From contig NZ_QLYZ01000006.1 of NCBI RefSeq assembly GCF_003350325.1, forward strand, positions 1-64,000: a stretch of DNA of 64,000 nucleotides. The letters are read 5' to 3'. Made by a program: the position numbers and the translations under genes. The notes below the pieces were generated by a model. That model did not search any database. It saw only the letters and a list, made by a program, of their open reading frames with translations, and was not told the DNA's origin. Every line of letters begins with the position of its first letter. Within the stretch, counting starts at the first letter, position 1. Below are positions 29,261 to 37,167 of the stretch, in pieces. This DNA comes from Vibrio rhodolitus. GTDB taxonomy: Bacteria; Pseudomonadota; Gammaproteobacteria; Enterobacterales; Vibrionaceae.

Positions 29261-30649
29261 ATGCAGCAAAATAATCCAACACAAAAAAATAAATACCTTC
29301 TGATGGTAGAAGATACGGCCTCGGTTGCCGCGCTCTATCGCTCTTATCTTACGCCGCTTGGTATCGACATTAACATTGTTGGGACCGGACGTGACGCCAT
29401 TGAAAGCCTTAGCTTTCGCACCCCAGATTTAATCCTGCTTGATTTACGTCTACCGGATATGACGGGTATGGACGTTCTGCATGCGGTGAAACAGCAAAAT
29501 CCAGATGTGCCCGTGATCTTTATGACCGCGCATGGCTCAATTGATACCGCTGTCGAAGCGATGCGCCACGGCGCACAAGACTTTTTGATTAAGCCATGCG
29601 AGGCTGACCGCTTGCGCGTTACTGTAAATAACGCGATTCGTAAAGCCAGTAAGCTGAAAACGGAAGAAGGAATAAATCAGGGTTATCAAGGATTTATTGG
29701 TAGTAGCCAAACCATGCAAGCCGTTTACCGCACGATAGACTCGGCTGCATCAAGTAAGGCGAGTATCTTTATCACCGGTGAAAGTGGTACTGGTAAAGAG
29801 GTGTGTGCGGAAGCAATACACGCCACCAGTAAGCGCGGTGACAAACCCTTTATCGCTATCAACTGCGCCGCCATTCCAAAAGACCTGATTGAAAGTGAAT
29901 TGTTTGGTCACGTGAAAGGGGCGTTTACCGGCGCAGCCACCGACAGACAAGGCGCCGCTGAGCTTGCCGACGGCGGAACACTGTTTCTTGATGAGCTGTG
30001 TGAGATGGATTTAGATTTGCAGACTAAGCTGCTGCGCTTTATCCAAACAGGCACGTTCCAAAAGGTGGGCTCATCAAAAATGAAAAGCGTTGATGTGCGA
30101 TTTGTCTGCGCAACCAACCGTGACCCTTGGAAAGAAGTGCAAGAGGGACGTTTTCGTGAAGACTTGTACTATCGCTTGTATGTGATCCCACTACATTTAC
30201 CTCCTTTGCGCGAACGCGGCGAAGATGTCATTGAAATTGCATACTCTTTGCTAGGGTTTATGTCGAAAGAAGAAGGCAAAGACTTTATTCGACTGTCGCC
30301 AGAGGTGGTGGATTGCTTCGCCAAATATGAATGGCCAGGCAACGTGCGCCAATTGCAGAACGTACTGCGTAACGTTGTGGTATTAAATAACGGCAAAGAA
30401 ATCCGTTTAGATATGTTACCGCCACCACTGGATCAGCCAATGAGTGAAAATGTGACTTTGACCACCCAAGAGAAAGATGTGGTCACCGTGCATGATATTT
30501 TCCCTCTTTGGGTAACTGAAAAACGTGCCATTGAACAAGCAATAAAGGCATGTGAAGGAAATATTCCTAAAGCGGCAGGTTATCTCGACGTAAGCCCTTC
30601 GACTATTTATCGCAAGCTGCAAGCTTGGAATGACAAACAATTACAGTAG
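29261..30649 (+). CDS. luxO: Quorum-sensing sigma-54-dependent response regulator LuxO
   Basis: The 462-residue regulator has a receiver domain with the phosphorylated Asp in L-L-D-L-R-L-P-D (Asp61 here, corresponding to D47 of V. harveyi LuxO), an AAA+ domain with Walker A G-E-S-G-T-G-K-E and the sigma-54-contacting G-A-F-T-G-A motif, and a C-terminal Fis-type helix-turn-helix ([16 protein letters not shown]). When phosphorylated by LuxU it activates qrr genes. The ATG at 29261 has only a weak ribosome site (TAGG); a second ATG at 29303 would give the N-terminus [14 protein letters not shown] used for V. harveyi LuxO. Confidence 0.96.
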   Translation: MQQNNPTQKNKYLLMVEDTASVAALYRSYLTPLGIDINIVGTGRDAIESLSFRTPDLILLDLRLPDMTGMDVLHAVKQQNPDVPVIFMTAHGSIDTAVEAMRHGAQDFLIKPCEADRLRVTVNNAIRKASKLKTEEGINQGYQGFIGSSQTMQAVYRTIDSAASSKASIFITGESGTGKEVCAEAIHATSKRGDKPFIAINCAAIPKDLIESELFGHVKGAFTGAATDRQGAAELADGGTLFLDELCEMDLDLQTKLLRFIQTGTFQKVGSSKMKSVDVRFVCATNRDPWKEVQEGRFREDLYYRLYVIPLHLPPLRERGEDVIEIAYSLLGFMSKEEGKDFIRLSPEVVDCFAKYEWPGNVRQLQNVLRNVVVLNNGKEIRLDMLPPPLDQPMSENVTLTTQEKDVVTVHDIFPLWVTEKRAIEQAIKACEGNIPKAAGYLDVSPSTIYRKLQAWNDKQLQ

Positions 30650-30655
30650 GGCAAT

Positions 30656-30994
30656 ATGGACATCATTAATCATCAGCAAGTAGAACGTCTAAAGCAGGAG
30701 ATTGGAGCAGATAACTTGCCAGTTTTACTCGGTATTTTTCTCACTGAGTTAAATCAATATGCTGAGAAACTCAATTTGCCTGACAACGATCAAGATAGCT
30801 ATCTTAAAGAGATCAGCCATGCTTTGAAGAGCAGCGCAGCGAGCTTTGGTGCTGAGGCGCTGCGCAATTTGGCGATAGATTACGATAGTGCGGGTAAGTC
30901 TGGGCTGATGCTTGCCAGCCCAGAGCACAAACAGAAGATGTTGGATCTATTGCAGATCACCCATCAACAGTATGAATTCTTACTCGCTGAGTAA
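30656..30994 (+). CDS. luxU: Quorum-sensing phosphorelay protein LuxU
   Basis: The 112-residue histidine-containing phosphotransfer protein is a four-helix bundle with the phosphorylated His55 in I-S-H-A-L-K-S-S-A-A-S-F-G-A. It collects phosphate from the LuxPQ- and CqsS-type sensor kinases and passes it to LuxO. It starts 6 bases after the luxO stop, so the two are co-transcribed. Its last 15 bases overlap the convergent end of yvcK. Confidence 0.95.
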   Translation: MDIINHQQVERLKQEIGADNLPVLLGIFLTELNQYAEKLNLPDNDQDSYLKEISHALKSSAASFGAEALRNLAIDYDSAGKSGLMLASPEHKQKMLDLLQITHQQYEFLLAE

Positions 30995-31867
30995 CCCGAC
31001 AATGGCGGCATGCAGTTTTTGACGATCATGTCGCCAGTCTCGATTTGGTGAGGCCAAATCGGTCGTGATGCAATTCCACTCACTTAGCTCCGGGTGAGGG
31101 TGATCGCCAAGCACGACATCCAGTTTGCGACCTTGGCAGGCTCGCTCGCACCATTCTAGTTTCTCACGCAACTCCATACGACCCGCAGGTCCGTACTCAG
31201 GCGAGAGGTTTTCGACAAATACCAGTTTCGCGTTGCGGTTTTGTGCAATCGCGCGTCCTACTTCAGGGAGTAGTAGTGGCGGCATCACGCTGGTTAAGAA
31301 ACTGCCCGGACCGAGAATGATCAGGTCTGCTTGTTCGATAGCCTGTACGCCTTCTTTCGTCGCTGGTACTTCTGGGTCAAGATCTAAGCGTTGTAAATCC
31401 GCTTCCATCTCATCCACACTCGTTTCGCCAGTGACCCATTTGCCTTCTTTTGACAGTGCTTTTAGATCGGAAGGGTGCTCTGACATCGGCACCAGATGAA
31501 CGTCAACTTTAAGCATGTTGCGAATAAGGTTGATGGCATCAAGCGGGCGTACCGAGAGGTTGTCCAATGCGGTCAGCATAAGATTGCCGAGGTTGTGACC
31601 ATCGAGCTCACCGGCACCTTTAAAGCGGTACTCAAACATCATCGAGCTGATCGAAGGCTCGGTGATAAGTTGATTTACGCAGTTGCGAGTATCGCCCCAA
31701 GCAATACCACCTTGGCAATGGCGAATACGTCCGGTCGAGCCGCCGTTATCTGTGGTGGTTACAATACCAGTTGCATTTGTGCCGAAATCTTTTAGGGCAG
31801 CAAGCATTCGACCCAAACCGTGACCGCCACCAATCGCAACGACCTTTTTTTCTGAATAGATTGTCAT
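30980..31867 (-). CDS. yvcK: YvcK/CofD-like gluconeogenesis factor family protein
   Basis: The 295-residue cytosolic protein has the CofD-like fold with the N-terminal nucleotide-sugar-binding loop G-G-G-H-G-L-G-R and the T-T-D-N-G-G-S-T-G motif near residue 38, features of YvcK (B. subtilis) and YbhK (E. coli). YvcK binds UDP-GlcNAc and affects central carbon metabolism and cell-wall growth; the exact role in vibrios is not known. As in E. coli (ybhK), it is divergent from moaA. It overlaps the end of luxU by 15 bases tail to tail. Confidence 0.88.
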   Translation of the reverse strand: MTIYSEKKVVAIGGGHGLGRMLAALKDFGTNATGIVTTTDNGGSTGRIRHCQGGIAWGDTRNCVNQLITEPSISSMMFEYRFKGAGELDGHNLGNLMLTALDNLSVRPLDAINLIRNMLKVDVHLVPMSEHPSDLKALSKEGKWVTGETSVDEMEADLQRLDLDPEVPATKEGVQAIEQADLIILGPGSFLTSVMPPLLLPEVGRAIAQNRNAKLVFVENLSPEYGPAGRMELREKLEWCERACQGRKLDVVLGDHPHPELSEWNCITTDLASPNRDWRHDRQKLHAAIVGLLSE

Positions 31868-32065
31868 TCGTTTTCTTATTTTCAGCTATACCAACTACAA
31901 TTTAAGTTAATCGATCTGTCCTGAGTACTCAATAGGGGGCAAATTGAGTGAGCTGTACGTTTTTTTTCATCCTAAGGGTGGAATCCCTCACAGTTTTTAA
32001 GTATTTTATGCGGTAGCTGCCGTTAAATTCTCAATTGAACAAATTGTGAACAGGTAACGGTTGCC

Positions 32066-32182
32066 ATAACTCCGAGCTCCGTAAGCTAAGTTCAGTGACG
32101 AATAAGCTTTGTGAGCCAGTGACATGATGTCACAAGGGCATAGTTGGAAATGATTATGCCTCCCGTGTTTGGAAAGGTGTTC
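32066..32182 (+). promoter_or_regulatory. Moco (molybdenum cofactor) riboswitch upstream of moaA
   Basis: The leader between yvcK and moaA contains the conserved blocks of the Moco RNA motif in order: an ACTCCGAGC element near 32069, a central paired region (including GTGACATGATGTCAC at 32119-32133), and a closing GCCTCCCGTG at 32158-32167 followed by GGAAAGG at 32171-32177. The last block is also the ribosome binding region of moaA, so ligand binding could block translation directly. Boundaries are approximate; the rest of the 316-base intergenic region shows only AT-rich promoter-like sequence. Confidence 0.8.
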
Positions 32183-32183
32183 C

Positions 32184-33173
32184 GTGGCGCAACAATTAGA
32201 AGATAAATTCCATCGCAAGTTTTACTACTTGCGTCTCTCTGTTACAGATGTCTGTAACTTTAAATGCACATACTGTTTACCTGATGGTTACAAACCTTCG
32301 GGGCAGAAAAACTCGTCTTTTTTATCACTGCCTGAAATTCAGCGCGTTGTTCGCGCGTTTGCGGATTGTGGTACCAGTAAGGTCCGCATTACTGGCGGTG
32401 AACCAAGTCTACGTAAAGACTTTACACAAATCATTGAAACCGTAGCCAATACCAACGGCATTGGTAAAGTTGCGACCACCACGAATGGCTATCGCATGGA
32501 GAAGCAAGTTGCCGAGTGGCAGCAAGCGGGTTTAACTCACATCAATGTTAGTGTCGACAGTCTTGACCCACGCCTCTTCCATCAAATCACGGGCGAGAAT
32601 AAGTTCAATCAAGTAATGGCGGGTATCGATCGTGCCTTCGAGGTTGGTTACTCACAGATCAAGGTCAACGTTGTGTTGATGAAAGATCTGAATTCACACC
32701 AATTGCCGCTATTTCTTGATTGGATTAAAGACCGACCAATTCAATTGCGTTTTATTGAGTTGATGCAAACGGGCGAGATGGATGAGTTGTTCCAAAACCA
32801 TCACGTATCGGGTGTGCAAATTCGCAATCAATTGATCGCCAATGGTTGGTTACTCAAAATTCGTGAGAAAAATGACGGCCCAGCACAGGTTTTTGTTCAC
32901 CCTGACTATCAAGGTGAAATAGGCTTGATCATGCCGTACGAAAAAGGTTTTTGTGAAAGCTGTAACCGACTACGTGTTTCCGCTTTAGGTAAACTGCATC
33001 TGTGCTTATTCGGTGATCATGGCGTTGAACTGCGTGATCTTCTGGAGCAAGACGAGCAAGAGCCGCTATTAATCCAACGTATTCAAGAGCAGTTACAAAC
33101 CAAGTCTGTCAGCCACTTCTTGCAAGATGGTAATACAGGTATGACGCCACATTTGGCTTCAATTGGCGGCTAA
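32184..33173 (+). CDS. moaA: GTP 3',8-cyclase MoaA (radical SAM)
   Basis: The 329-residue radical-SAM enzyme makes the first intermediate of molybdenum cofactor from GTP with MoaC. The N-terminal C24-x3-C28-x2-C31 binds the SAM cluster, the C-terminal C-x2-C-x13-C (from F-C-E-S-C-N-R-L-R) binds the second 4Fe-4S cluster, and the protein ends with the required Gly-Gly. Length equals E. coli MoaA (329). The start is a GTG at 32184, chosen because it gives the family N-terminus and because GGAAAGG lies 6 bases upstream; an in-frame TTG at 32169 inside the riboswitch was rejected. Confidence 0.96.
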   Translation: MAQQLEDKFHRKFYYLRLSVTDVCNFKCTYCLPDGYKPSGQKNSSFLSLPEIQRVVRAFADCGTSKVRITGGEPSLRKDFTQIIETVANTNGIGKVATTTNGYRMEKQVAEWQQAGLTHINVSVDSLDPRLFHQITGENKFNQVMAGIDRAFEVGYSQIKVNVVLMKDLNSHQLPLFLDWIKDRPIQLRFIELMQTGEMDELFQNHHVSGVQIRNQLIANGWLLKIREKNDGPAQVFVHPDYQGEIGLIMPYEKGFCESCNRLRVSALGKLHLCLFGDHGVELRDLLEQDEQEPLLIQRIQEQLQTKSVSHFLQDGNTGMTPHLASIGG

Positions 33174-33248
33174 CTAAGCACTCTTCCAACTTCTTTATCG
33201 CCGCCATAGAGCGGCGAACAAAACTAATCACGACAGGTAGGTGAGCAA

Positions 33249-33761
33249 ATGGGTCATGCAGAAAGCAAGTTCCAACCAGCAAACATTGCAGTTCTAACAG
33301 TGTCTGACACGCGTACTGAAGAAAATGATACTTCAGGTCGTTTCCTTGTAGAAAACGCACAAGATGCAGGTCATAACGTTGTTGATAAACAAATCGTTAT
33401 TGATGATATGTACAAAATTCGCGCGATCGTTTCTCAATGGATCGCAGACGAAAATGTACAAGCAATTATGATCACAGGTGGTACTGGCTTTACTTCTCGT
33501 GACAGTACACCAGAAGCGCTTAAACCACTATTTGACAAAGAAGTGGAAGGTTTTGGTGAGCTATTCCGTCTGGTTTCTTACGAGGAAATCGGCACATCAA
33601 CCATTCAATCTCGCGCGATCGCAGGTTTTGCTAACCACACAGTAATTTTTGCTATGCCAGGCTCAACAGGTGCATGTCGTACTGGTTGGACGAAGATCAT
33701 CAAGCAGCAGCTTGATGCGAGCCACCGTCCATGTAACTTTATGCCACACCTTTCAGTTTAA
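33249..33761 (+). CDS. moaB: Molybdenum cofactor biosynthesis protein MoaB
   Basis: The 170-residue protein has the MogA/MoaB fold, with the T-V-S-D-T-R motif near residue 20, the molybdopterin-binding T-G-G-T-G-F-T-S-R-D motif near residue 80 and A-M-P-G-S-T-G-A-C near 138. It is linked to adenylylation of molybdopterin, although in E. coli MogA is the main enzyme. It is the second gene of the moaABCDE operon, 75 bases after moaA. Confidence 0.93.
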   Translation: MGHAESKFQPANIAVLTVSDTRTEENDTSGRFLVENAQDAGHNVVDKQIVIDDMYKIRAIVSQWIADENVQAIMITGGTGFTSRDSTPEALKPLFDKEVEGFGELFRLVSYEEIGTSTIQSRAIAGFANHTVIFAMPGSTGACRTGWTKIIKQQLDASHRPCNFMPHLSV

Positions 33762-33789
33762 TTACTGATTTATTTAACGCGGAGCACTC

Positions 33790-34269
33790 ATGAGCCAGTT
33801 TACCCATATCAATGCTTCTGGCGAAGCGAACATGGTGGACGTATCGGGCAAGGCAGAAACAGTACGTGAAGCGCGCGCTGAAGCTTTTGTTCATATGGCA
33901 CCAGAAACCTTGCAATTGATCACCTCTGGTCAGCATCACAAAGGTGATGTATTCGCGACAGCGCGAATTGCCGGTATTCAAGCTGCAAAGAAAACTTGGG
34001 ATTTAATCCCACTTTGCCATCCTCTACTGCTGTCTAAAGTGGAAGTGCAGCTAGAAGCAAATGAAGCCGAAAATTACGTGCGCATCGAGTCGGTATGTAA
34101 GTTGGCGGGTAAAACCGGTGTTGAGATGGAAGCGTTAACGGCTGCTTCAGTTGCCGCGTTGACCATTTACGATATGTGTAAAGCGGTGCAAAAAGATATG
34201 GTGATTTCTCAAGTGCGTTTGCTAGAGAAATTGGGTGGTAAATCTGGACACTTTAAGGTGGAAGCATGA
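33790..34269 (+). CDS. moaC: Cyclic pyranopterin monophosphate synthase MoaC
   Basis: The 159-residue hexameric enzyme converts the MoaA product to cyclic pyranopterin monophosphate. The conserved [10 protein letters not shown] motif near residue 75, V-E-M-E-A-L-T-A-A near 113 and the [11 protein letters not shown] motif with catalytic Asp and Lys near residue 128 are present. A GGAG ribosome site precedes the start. Its stop overlaps the moaD start by 4 bases. Confidence 0.96.
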   Translation: MSQFTHINASGEANMVDVSGKAETVREARAEAFVHMAPETLQLITSGQHHKGDVFATARIAGIQAAKKTWDLIPLCHPLLLSKVEVQLEANEAENYVRIESVCKLAGKTGVEMEALTAASVAALTIYDMCKAVQKDMVISQVRLLEKLGGKSGHFKVEA

Positions 34270-34511
34270 TTAAGGTTTTATTCTTCGCGCAAACTCGTGA
34301 ATTGGTCGAAACCGATGAGCTGCAACTTGAAGGTGAGTTCACTACCGTTGAAGAATTGCGTGCCCATTTAGCGGCGCAACAAGGTAAGTGGGATTTAGCG
34401 CTTGATCCAGGTCGTTTATTAGCTGCTGTGAACCAATCAATTGTTCCGTTGACTCATCCGCTAACCGCTGGTGATGAAGTGGCATTTTTCCCGCCAGTAA
34501 CAGGGGGCTAA
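34266..34511 (+). CDS. moaD: Molybdopterin synthase sulfur carrier subunit MoaD
   Basis: This 81-residue ubiquitin-like protein ends in the essential Gly-Gly ([10 protein letters not shown]), which is thiocarboxylated by MoeB and donates sulfur in molybdopterin synthase. It overlaps moaC by 4 bases and is one base away from moaE, so expression of the three is tightly coupled. Confidence 0.95.
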   Translation: MIKVLFFAQTRELVETDELQLEGEFTTVEELRAHLAAQQGKWDLALDPGRLLAAVNQSIVPLTHPLTAGDEVAFFPPVTGG

Positions 34512-34512
34512 G

Positions 34513-34968
34513 ATGGACCCGCGTGTATTAGTTCAAGTTGCTGATTTTAATGTTGGTGATGAGTATCAAGCGCTCGCGCAAAGTAACGCTTCTGGAGCAG
34601 TGGTAACGTTTGTCGGCAAAGTTCGCGATATGAACCTTGGCGACGACGTGGTTGGTTTATCTCTGGAACATTACCCGGGAATGACGGAAAAAGCGCTGGC
34701 TGAAATCTGTGATGAAGCTGAGCAGCGCTGGCCTTTAGAAGCAATCCGAGTTATTCACCGCGTGGGTGATATGACAACTGGCGATCAAATCGTATTTGTT
34801 GGTGTTGCTAGTGCCCACCGAGGTGCGGCATTTGAAGCTTGTGAATTTGTCATGGATTATCTGAAAACCAAAGCGCCATTTTGGAAAAAAGAGCGCACGA
34901 CAGAGGCAACTCGTTGGGTAGACTCTCGTGATTCAGATGCGAAAGCGGCAGAGCGCTGGCAAAAGTAA
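34513..34968 (+). CDS. moaE: Molybdopterin synthase catalytic subunit MoaE
   Basis: The 151-residue subunit pairs with MoaD to insert two sulfurs into cyclic pyranopterin monophosphate. Family motifs F-V-G-K-V-R-D near residue 34, L-E-H-Y-P-G-M near 51, H-R-V-G near 78 and the catalytic-lysine region K-T-K-A-P-F-W-K-K-E (residues 117-126) are all present. It ends the moaABCDE operon and is followed by a terminator. Confidence 0.96.
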   Translation: MDPRVLVQVADFNVGDEYQALAQSNASGAVVTFVGKVRDMNLGDDVVGLSLEHYPGMTEKALAEICDEAEQRWPLEAIRVIHRVGDMTTGDQIVFVGVASAHRGAAFEACEFVMDYLKTKAPFWKKERTTEATRWVDSRDSDAKAAERWQK

Positions 34969-34993
34969 TCCTGCGATAACGCTCGAAAATATT

Positions 34994-35026
34994 GAGACCA
35001 CTGGCGAAAGTCAGTGGTCTTTTTTT
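34994..35026 (+). terminator. Rho-independent terminator of the moa operon
   Basis: AGACCACTG pairs with CAGTGGTCT and is followed by seven T. Confidence 0.9.
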
Positions 35027-35167
35027 ATCTCTAGTCGTAATGATAGACACAGCCTATTATAAAAATTGCCGCTTCCCATTTAGTAAAATCAAGAAATTAG
35101 GCGACAATTAACTTAAGCAAGTTTTTACTCAATATGATTTAGTCAGTGGCACGACAAGGAGACCTAC

Positions 35168-35584
35168 ATGGAATCGTTAAAAGTAAGAGACTACATGAAA
35201 CTGCAAGCGGTAACTTTTACACCAGAGATGTCACTCAGCGCTGCCTTGGACAAGGTAATGGGCTCTGACTATCTTGGTGGACCGGTTGTTAATGAGAACA
35301 AAGAAGTGATCGGCTTTCTTTCTGGACAAGATTTGCTCGATAAACTGATCAAAGTTAGCTACTACTGCCAAGATACTCATATCGTCAGCGATTGCATGTA
35401 CCCAGATGTTCTGTCGGTTTCACCAGAGATGTCGGTGATCGAATTGGCGGAAATGATGCAAGTCGGCAAACCTAAAGTTTATCCGGTATTGGAAAATGGC
35501 AAGCTAGTAGGGATTATCACGCGTAAAGATGTATTGCGTGCGATAGCGAAAAATATCGACGCGTGCTTTAAGCACCCAGTGTGA
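35168..35584 (+). CDS. CBS domain-containing protein
   Basis: The 138-residue protein is little more than a tandem pair of CBS motifs (Bateman module): the first from about residue 5 (V-R-D-Y-M) to 60, and the second from about 73 (V-S-D-C-M-Y-P-D-V) to 130, ending with the typical G-I-I-T-R-K-D-V-L-R. Such stand-alone modules bind adenine nucleotides and often act as sensors; the partner is unknown. An AAGGAG ribosome site precedes the ATG. It has its own terminator. Confidence 0.9.
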   Translation: MESLKVRDYMKLQAVTFTPEMSLSAALDKVMGSDYLGGPVVNENKEVIGFLSGQDLLDKLIKVSYYCQDTHIVSDCMYPDVLSVSPEMSVIELAEMMQVGKPKVYPVLENGKLVGIITRKDVLRAIAKNIDACFKHPV

Positions 35585-35600
35585 TAACCTAATAATAACT

Positions 35601-35627
35601 GAAGGCGCCAAGGCGCCTTTTTTATTT
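35601..35627 (+). terminator. Rho-independent terminator after the CBS gene
   Basis: GAAGGCGCC and AGGCGCCTT form a GC-rich stem followed by TTTTATTTT. Confidence 0.85.
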
Positions 35628-35643
35628 TGCTAGAGGAAAAGTG

Positions 35644-37083
35644 ATGACCGATCAAAGTGCCAAGTTTGTTGAAGGATCAACAATGCGACATATCTTAGTG
35701 ATGTCAGGGGCGGGTTCGGTCGGGCTTATGGCTCTGTTTGTGGTTGACTTACTCGATATGCTGTTTATTAGTATGTTGGGGCAAGTGGAACTGGCTGCGG
35801 CAGTCGGCTTTGCTGGCACACTGGTTTTCTTTTCAACCTCTATCTCAATCGGTACTTCGATTGCAATGGGCGCTTTGGTATCAAAAGCGATAGGCAGTAA
35901 ACAATTTACCTACGCCCGCGCACTTAGTGCTAGTACCATGCTGACTGCTTTTGCCATTAGCTGTGTGGTGAGCGTGGTGATGTACAGCTACATTCCAGAG
36001 CTACTTGCAGCGATTGGTGCGCAAGGATTTGTGGCAGAAAGAGCGCAAGCTTATCTTGAAATCTTGATCCCAAGTGGTCCTATTTTAGCGTTAGGTATGG
36101 CTGCCGGTGCTGGGCTTAGAGCTGCTGGAGATGCCAAACGATCAATGTGGGCGACGTTGGCTGGTGGCATTGTTAATGCGATTTTAGACCCGCTGTTTAT
36201 CTTCGTATTTAAATGGAACGTCGAAGGCGCAGCAGCCGCTTCGGTAATAGCGCGCTGCACCGTGTTGGCGTTTTCCCTCTACCCATTAATTAAAGTTCAC
36301 GATCTGGTAGCAATCCCTTCTTGGTTTGCTTGGAAATGTAATGCGAAAGCGATTCTTGCTATCGCCATTCCCGCGATCATTACCAATATTGCTACTCCAA
36401 TTGGTAATGCGATTGTCACCTCATCAATAGCGCAGTTTGGCGAAGATTTTGTTGCAGGCTTTGCTGTGATAGGGCGTTTAACGCCAGTCTGTTTTGCGGT
36501 GATCTTTGCGCTCTCTGGCGCGGTGGGACCAATTATCGGACAAAACTTTGGTGCAGAGCGCTTTGATAGGGTAAAAGAAACTCTCAATAACTCGCTGATT
36601 GTGACCACACTGTATACCATCTTCGTTTGTATCGTGCTCTATTTTGTTCAGGGTCTGGTGATCAGTGGCTTTAGCCTGACAGGGGATGCAGCGCTGATTG
36701 TCGGGACGTTCTGCACTTTTGTCGCGGTGAGCTTTATTTTTAATGGTATGCAGTTTGTTGCCAATACCTCGTTTAACAACTTAGGAAAGCCGCTTTATTC
36801 CACGGCGTTGAACCTTGGTAAAGCAACGTTAGGCACATTGCCATTTGTCTATCTCGGTGCCAGTTGGTTTGGCGCGTTAGGCGTTCTTTACGGGCAAGCG
36901 GTGGGTACGGTAGTGTTTGGCATCTTAGCGATGTTGGTCTTGCGCAAGCACATCAAGGATTTGATGCAAGGCGATGTGACCGAGTTAGAACCGAAAGATC
37001 CGGCGATCACCAGCGTGAATACCACTCCGTTTTGTAGCCATGATGCGGTGTTAATAGAAGAAGTCGCGGCAAACAAAAAATGA
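35644..37083 (+). CDS. MATE family efflux transporter
   Basis: The 479-residue inner-membrane protein has the two six-helix halves of the MATE (multidrug and toxin extrusion) family, with a short N-terminal tail and a polar C-terminal tail of about 40 residues. Motifs include P-L-F-I-F-V-F-K-W-N-V-E-G-A-A-A-A-S near residue 184 and G-P-I-I-G-Q-N-F-G-A near 298. It probably exports cationic drugs or metabolites using a Na+ or H+ gradient; the substrate is unknown. GTG at 35641 and ATG at 35644 are both possible; the AGAGGA ribosome site is better placed for the ATG. Confidence 0.9.
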   Translation: MTDQSAKFVEGSTMRHILVMSGAGSVGLMALFVVDLLDMLFISMLGQVELAAAVGFAGTLVFFSTSISIGTSIAMGALVSKAIGSKQFTYARALSASTMLTAFAISCVVSVVMYSYIPELLAAIGAQGFVAERAQAYLEILIPSGPILALGMAAGAGLRAAGDAKRSMWATLAGGIVNAILDPLFIFVFKWNVEGAAAASVIARCTVLAFSLYPLIKVHDLVAIPSWFAWKCNAKAILAIAIPAIITNIATPIGNAIVTSSIAQFGEDFVAGFAVIGRLTPVCFAVIFALSGAVGPIIGQNFGAERFDRVKETLNNSLIVTTLYTIFVCIVLYFVQGLVISGFSLTGDAALIVGTFCTFVAVSFIFNGMQFVANTSFNNLGKPLYSTALNLGKATLGTLPFVYLGASWFGALGVLYGQAVGTVVFGILAMLVLRKHIKDLMQGDVTELEPKDPAITSVNTTPFCSHDAVLIEEVAANKK

Positions 37084-37106
37084 TCGAGCTAACTGGCGTG
37101 AAATGC

Positions 37107-37138
37107 TTGACCTTGGAGTGTACTCCAAGGTTTATGCT
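37107..37138 (+). promoter_or_regulatory. ZntR-type MerR-family promoter of zntA
   Basis: A -35 element TTGACC and a -10 element TATGCT are separated by 20 bases, too long for normal RNA polymerase use. The spacer holds the palindrome ACCTTGGAGTGTACTCCAAGGT (37110-37131, written here as the two arms ACCTTGGAGT and ACTCCAAGGT around GT). Sequence and spacing are nearly the same as the E. coli zntA promoter, which ZntR twists into an active form when Zn(II) is bound. The zntR gene itself is not in the window. Confidence 0.93.
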
Positions 37139-37167
37139 TAGGGTGTACTTTGATAGGAGAATCATCT

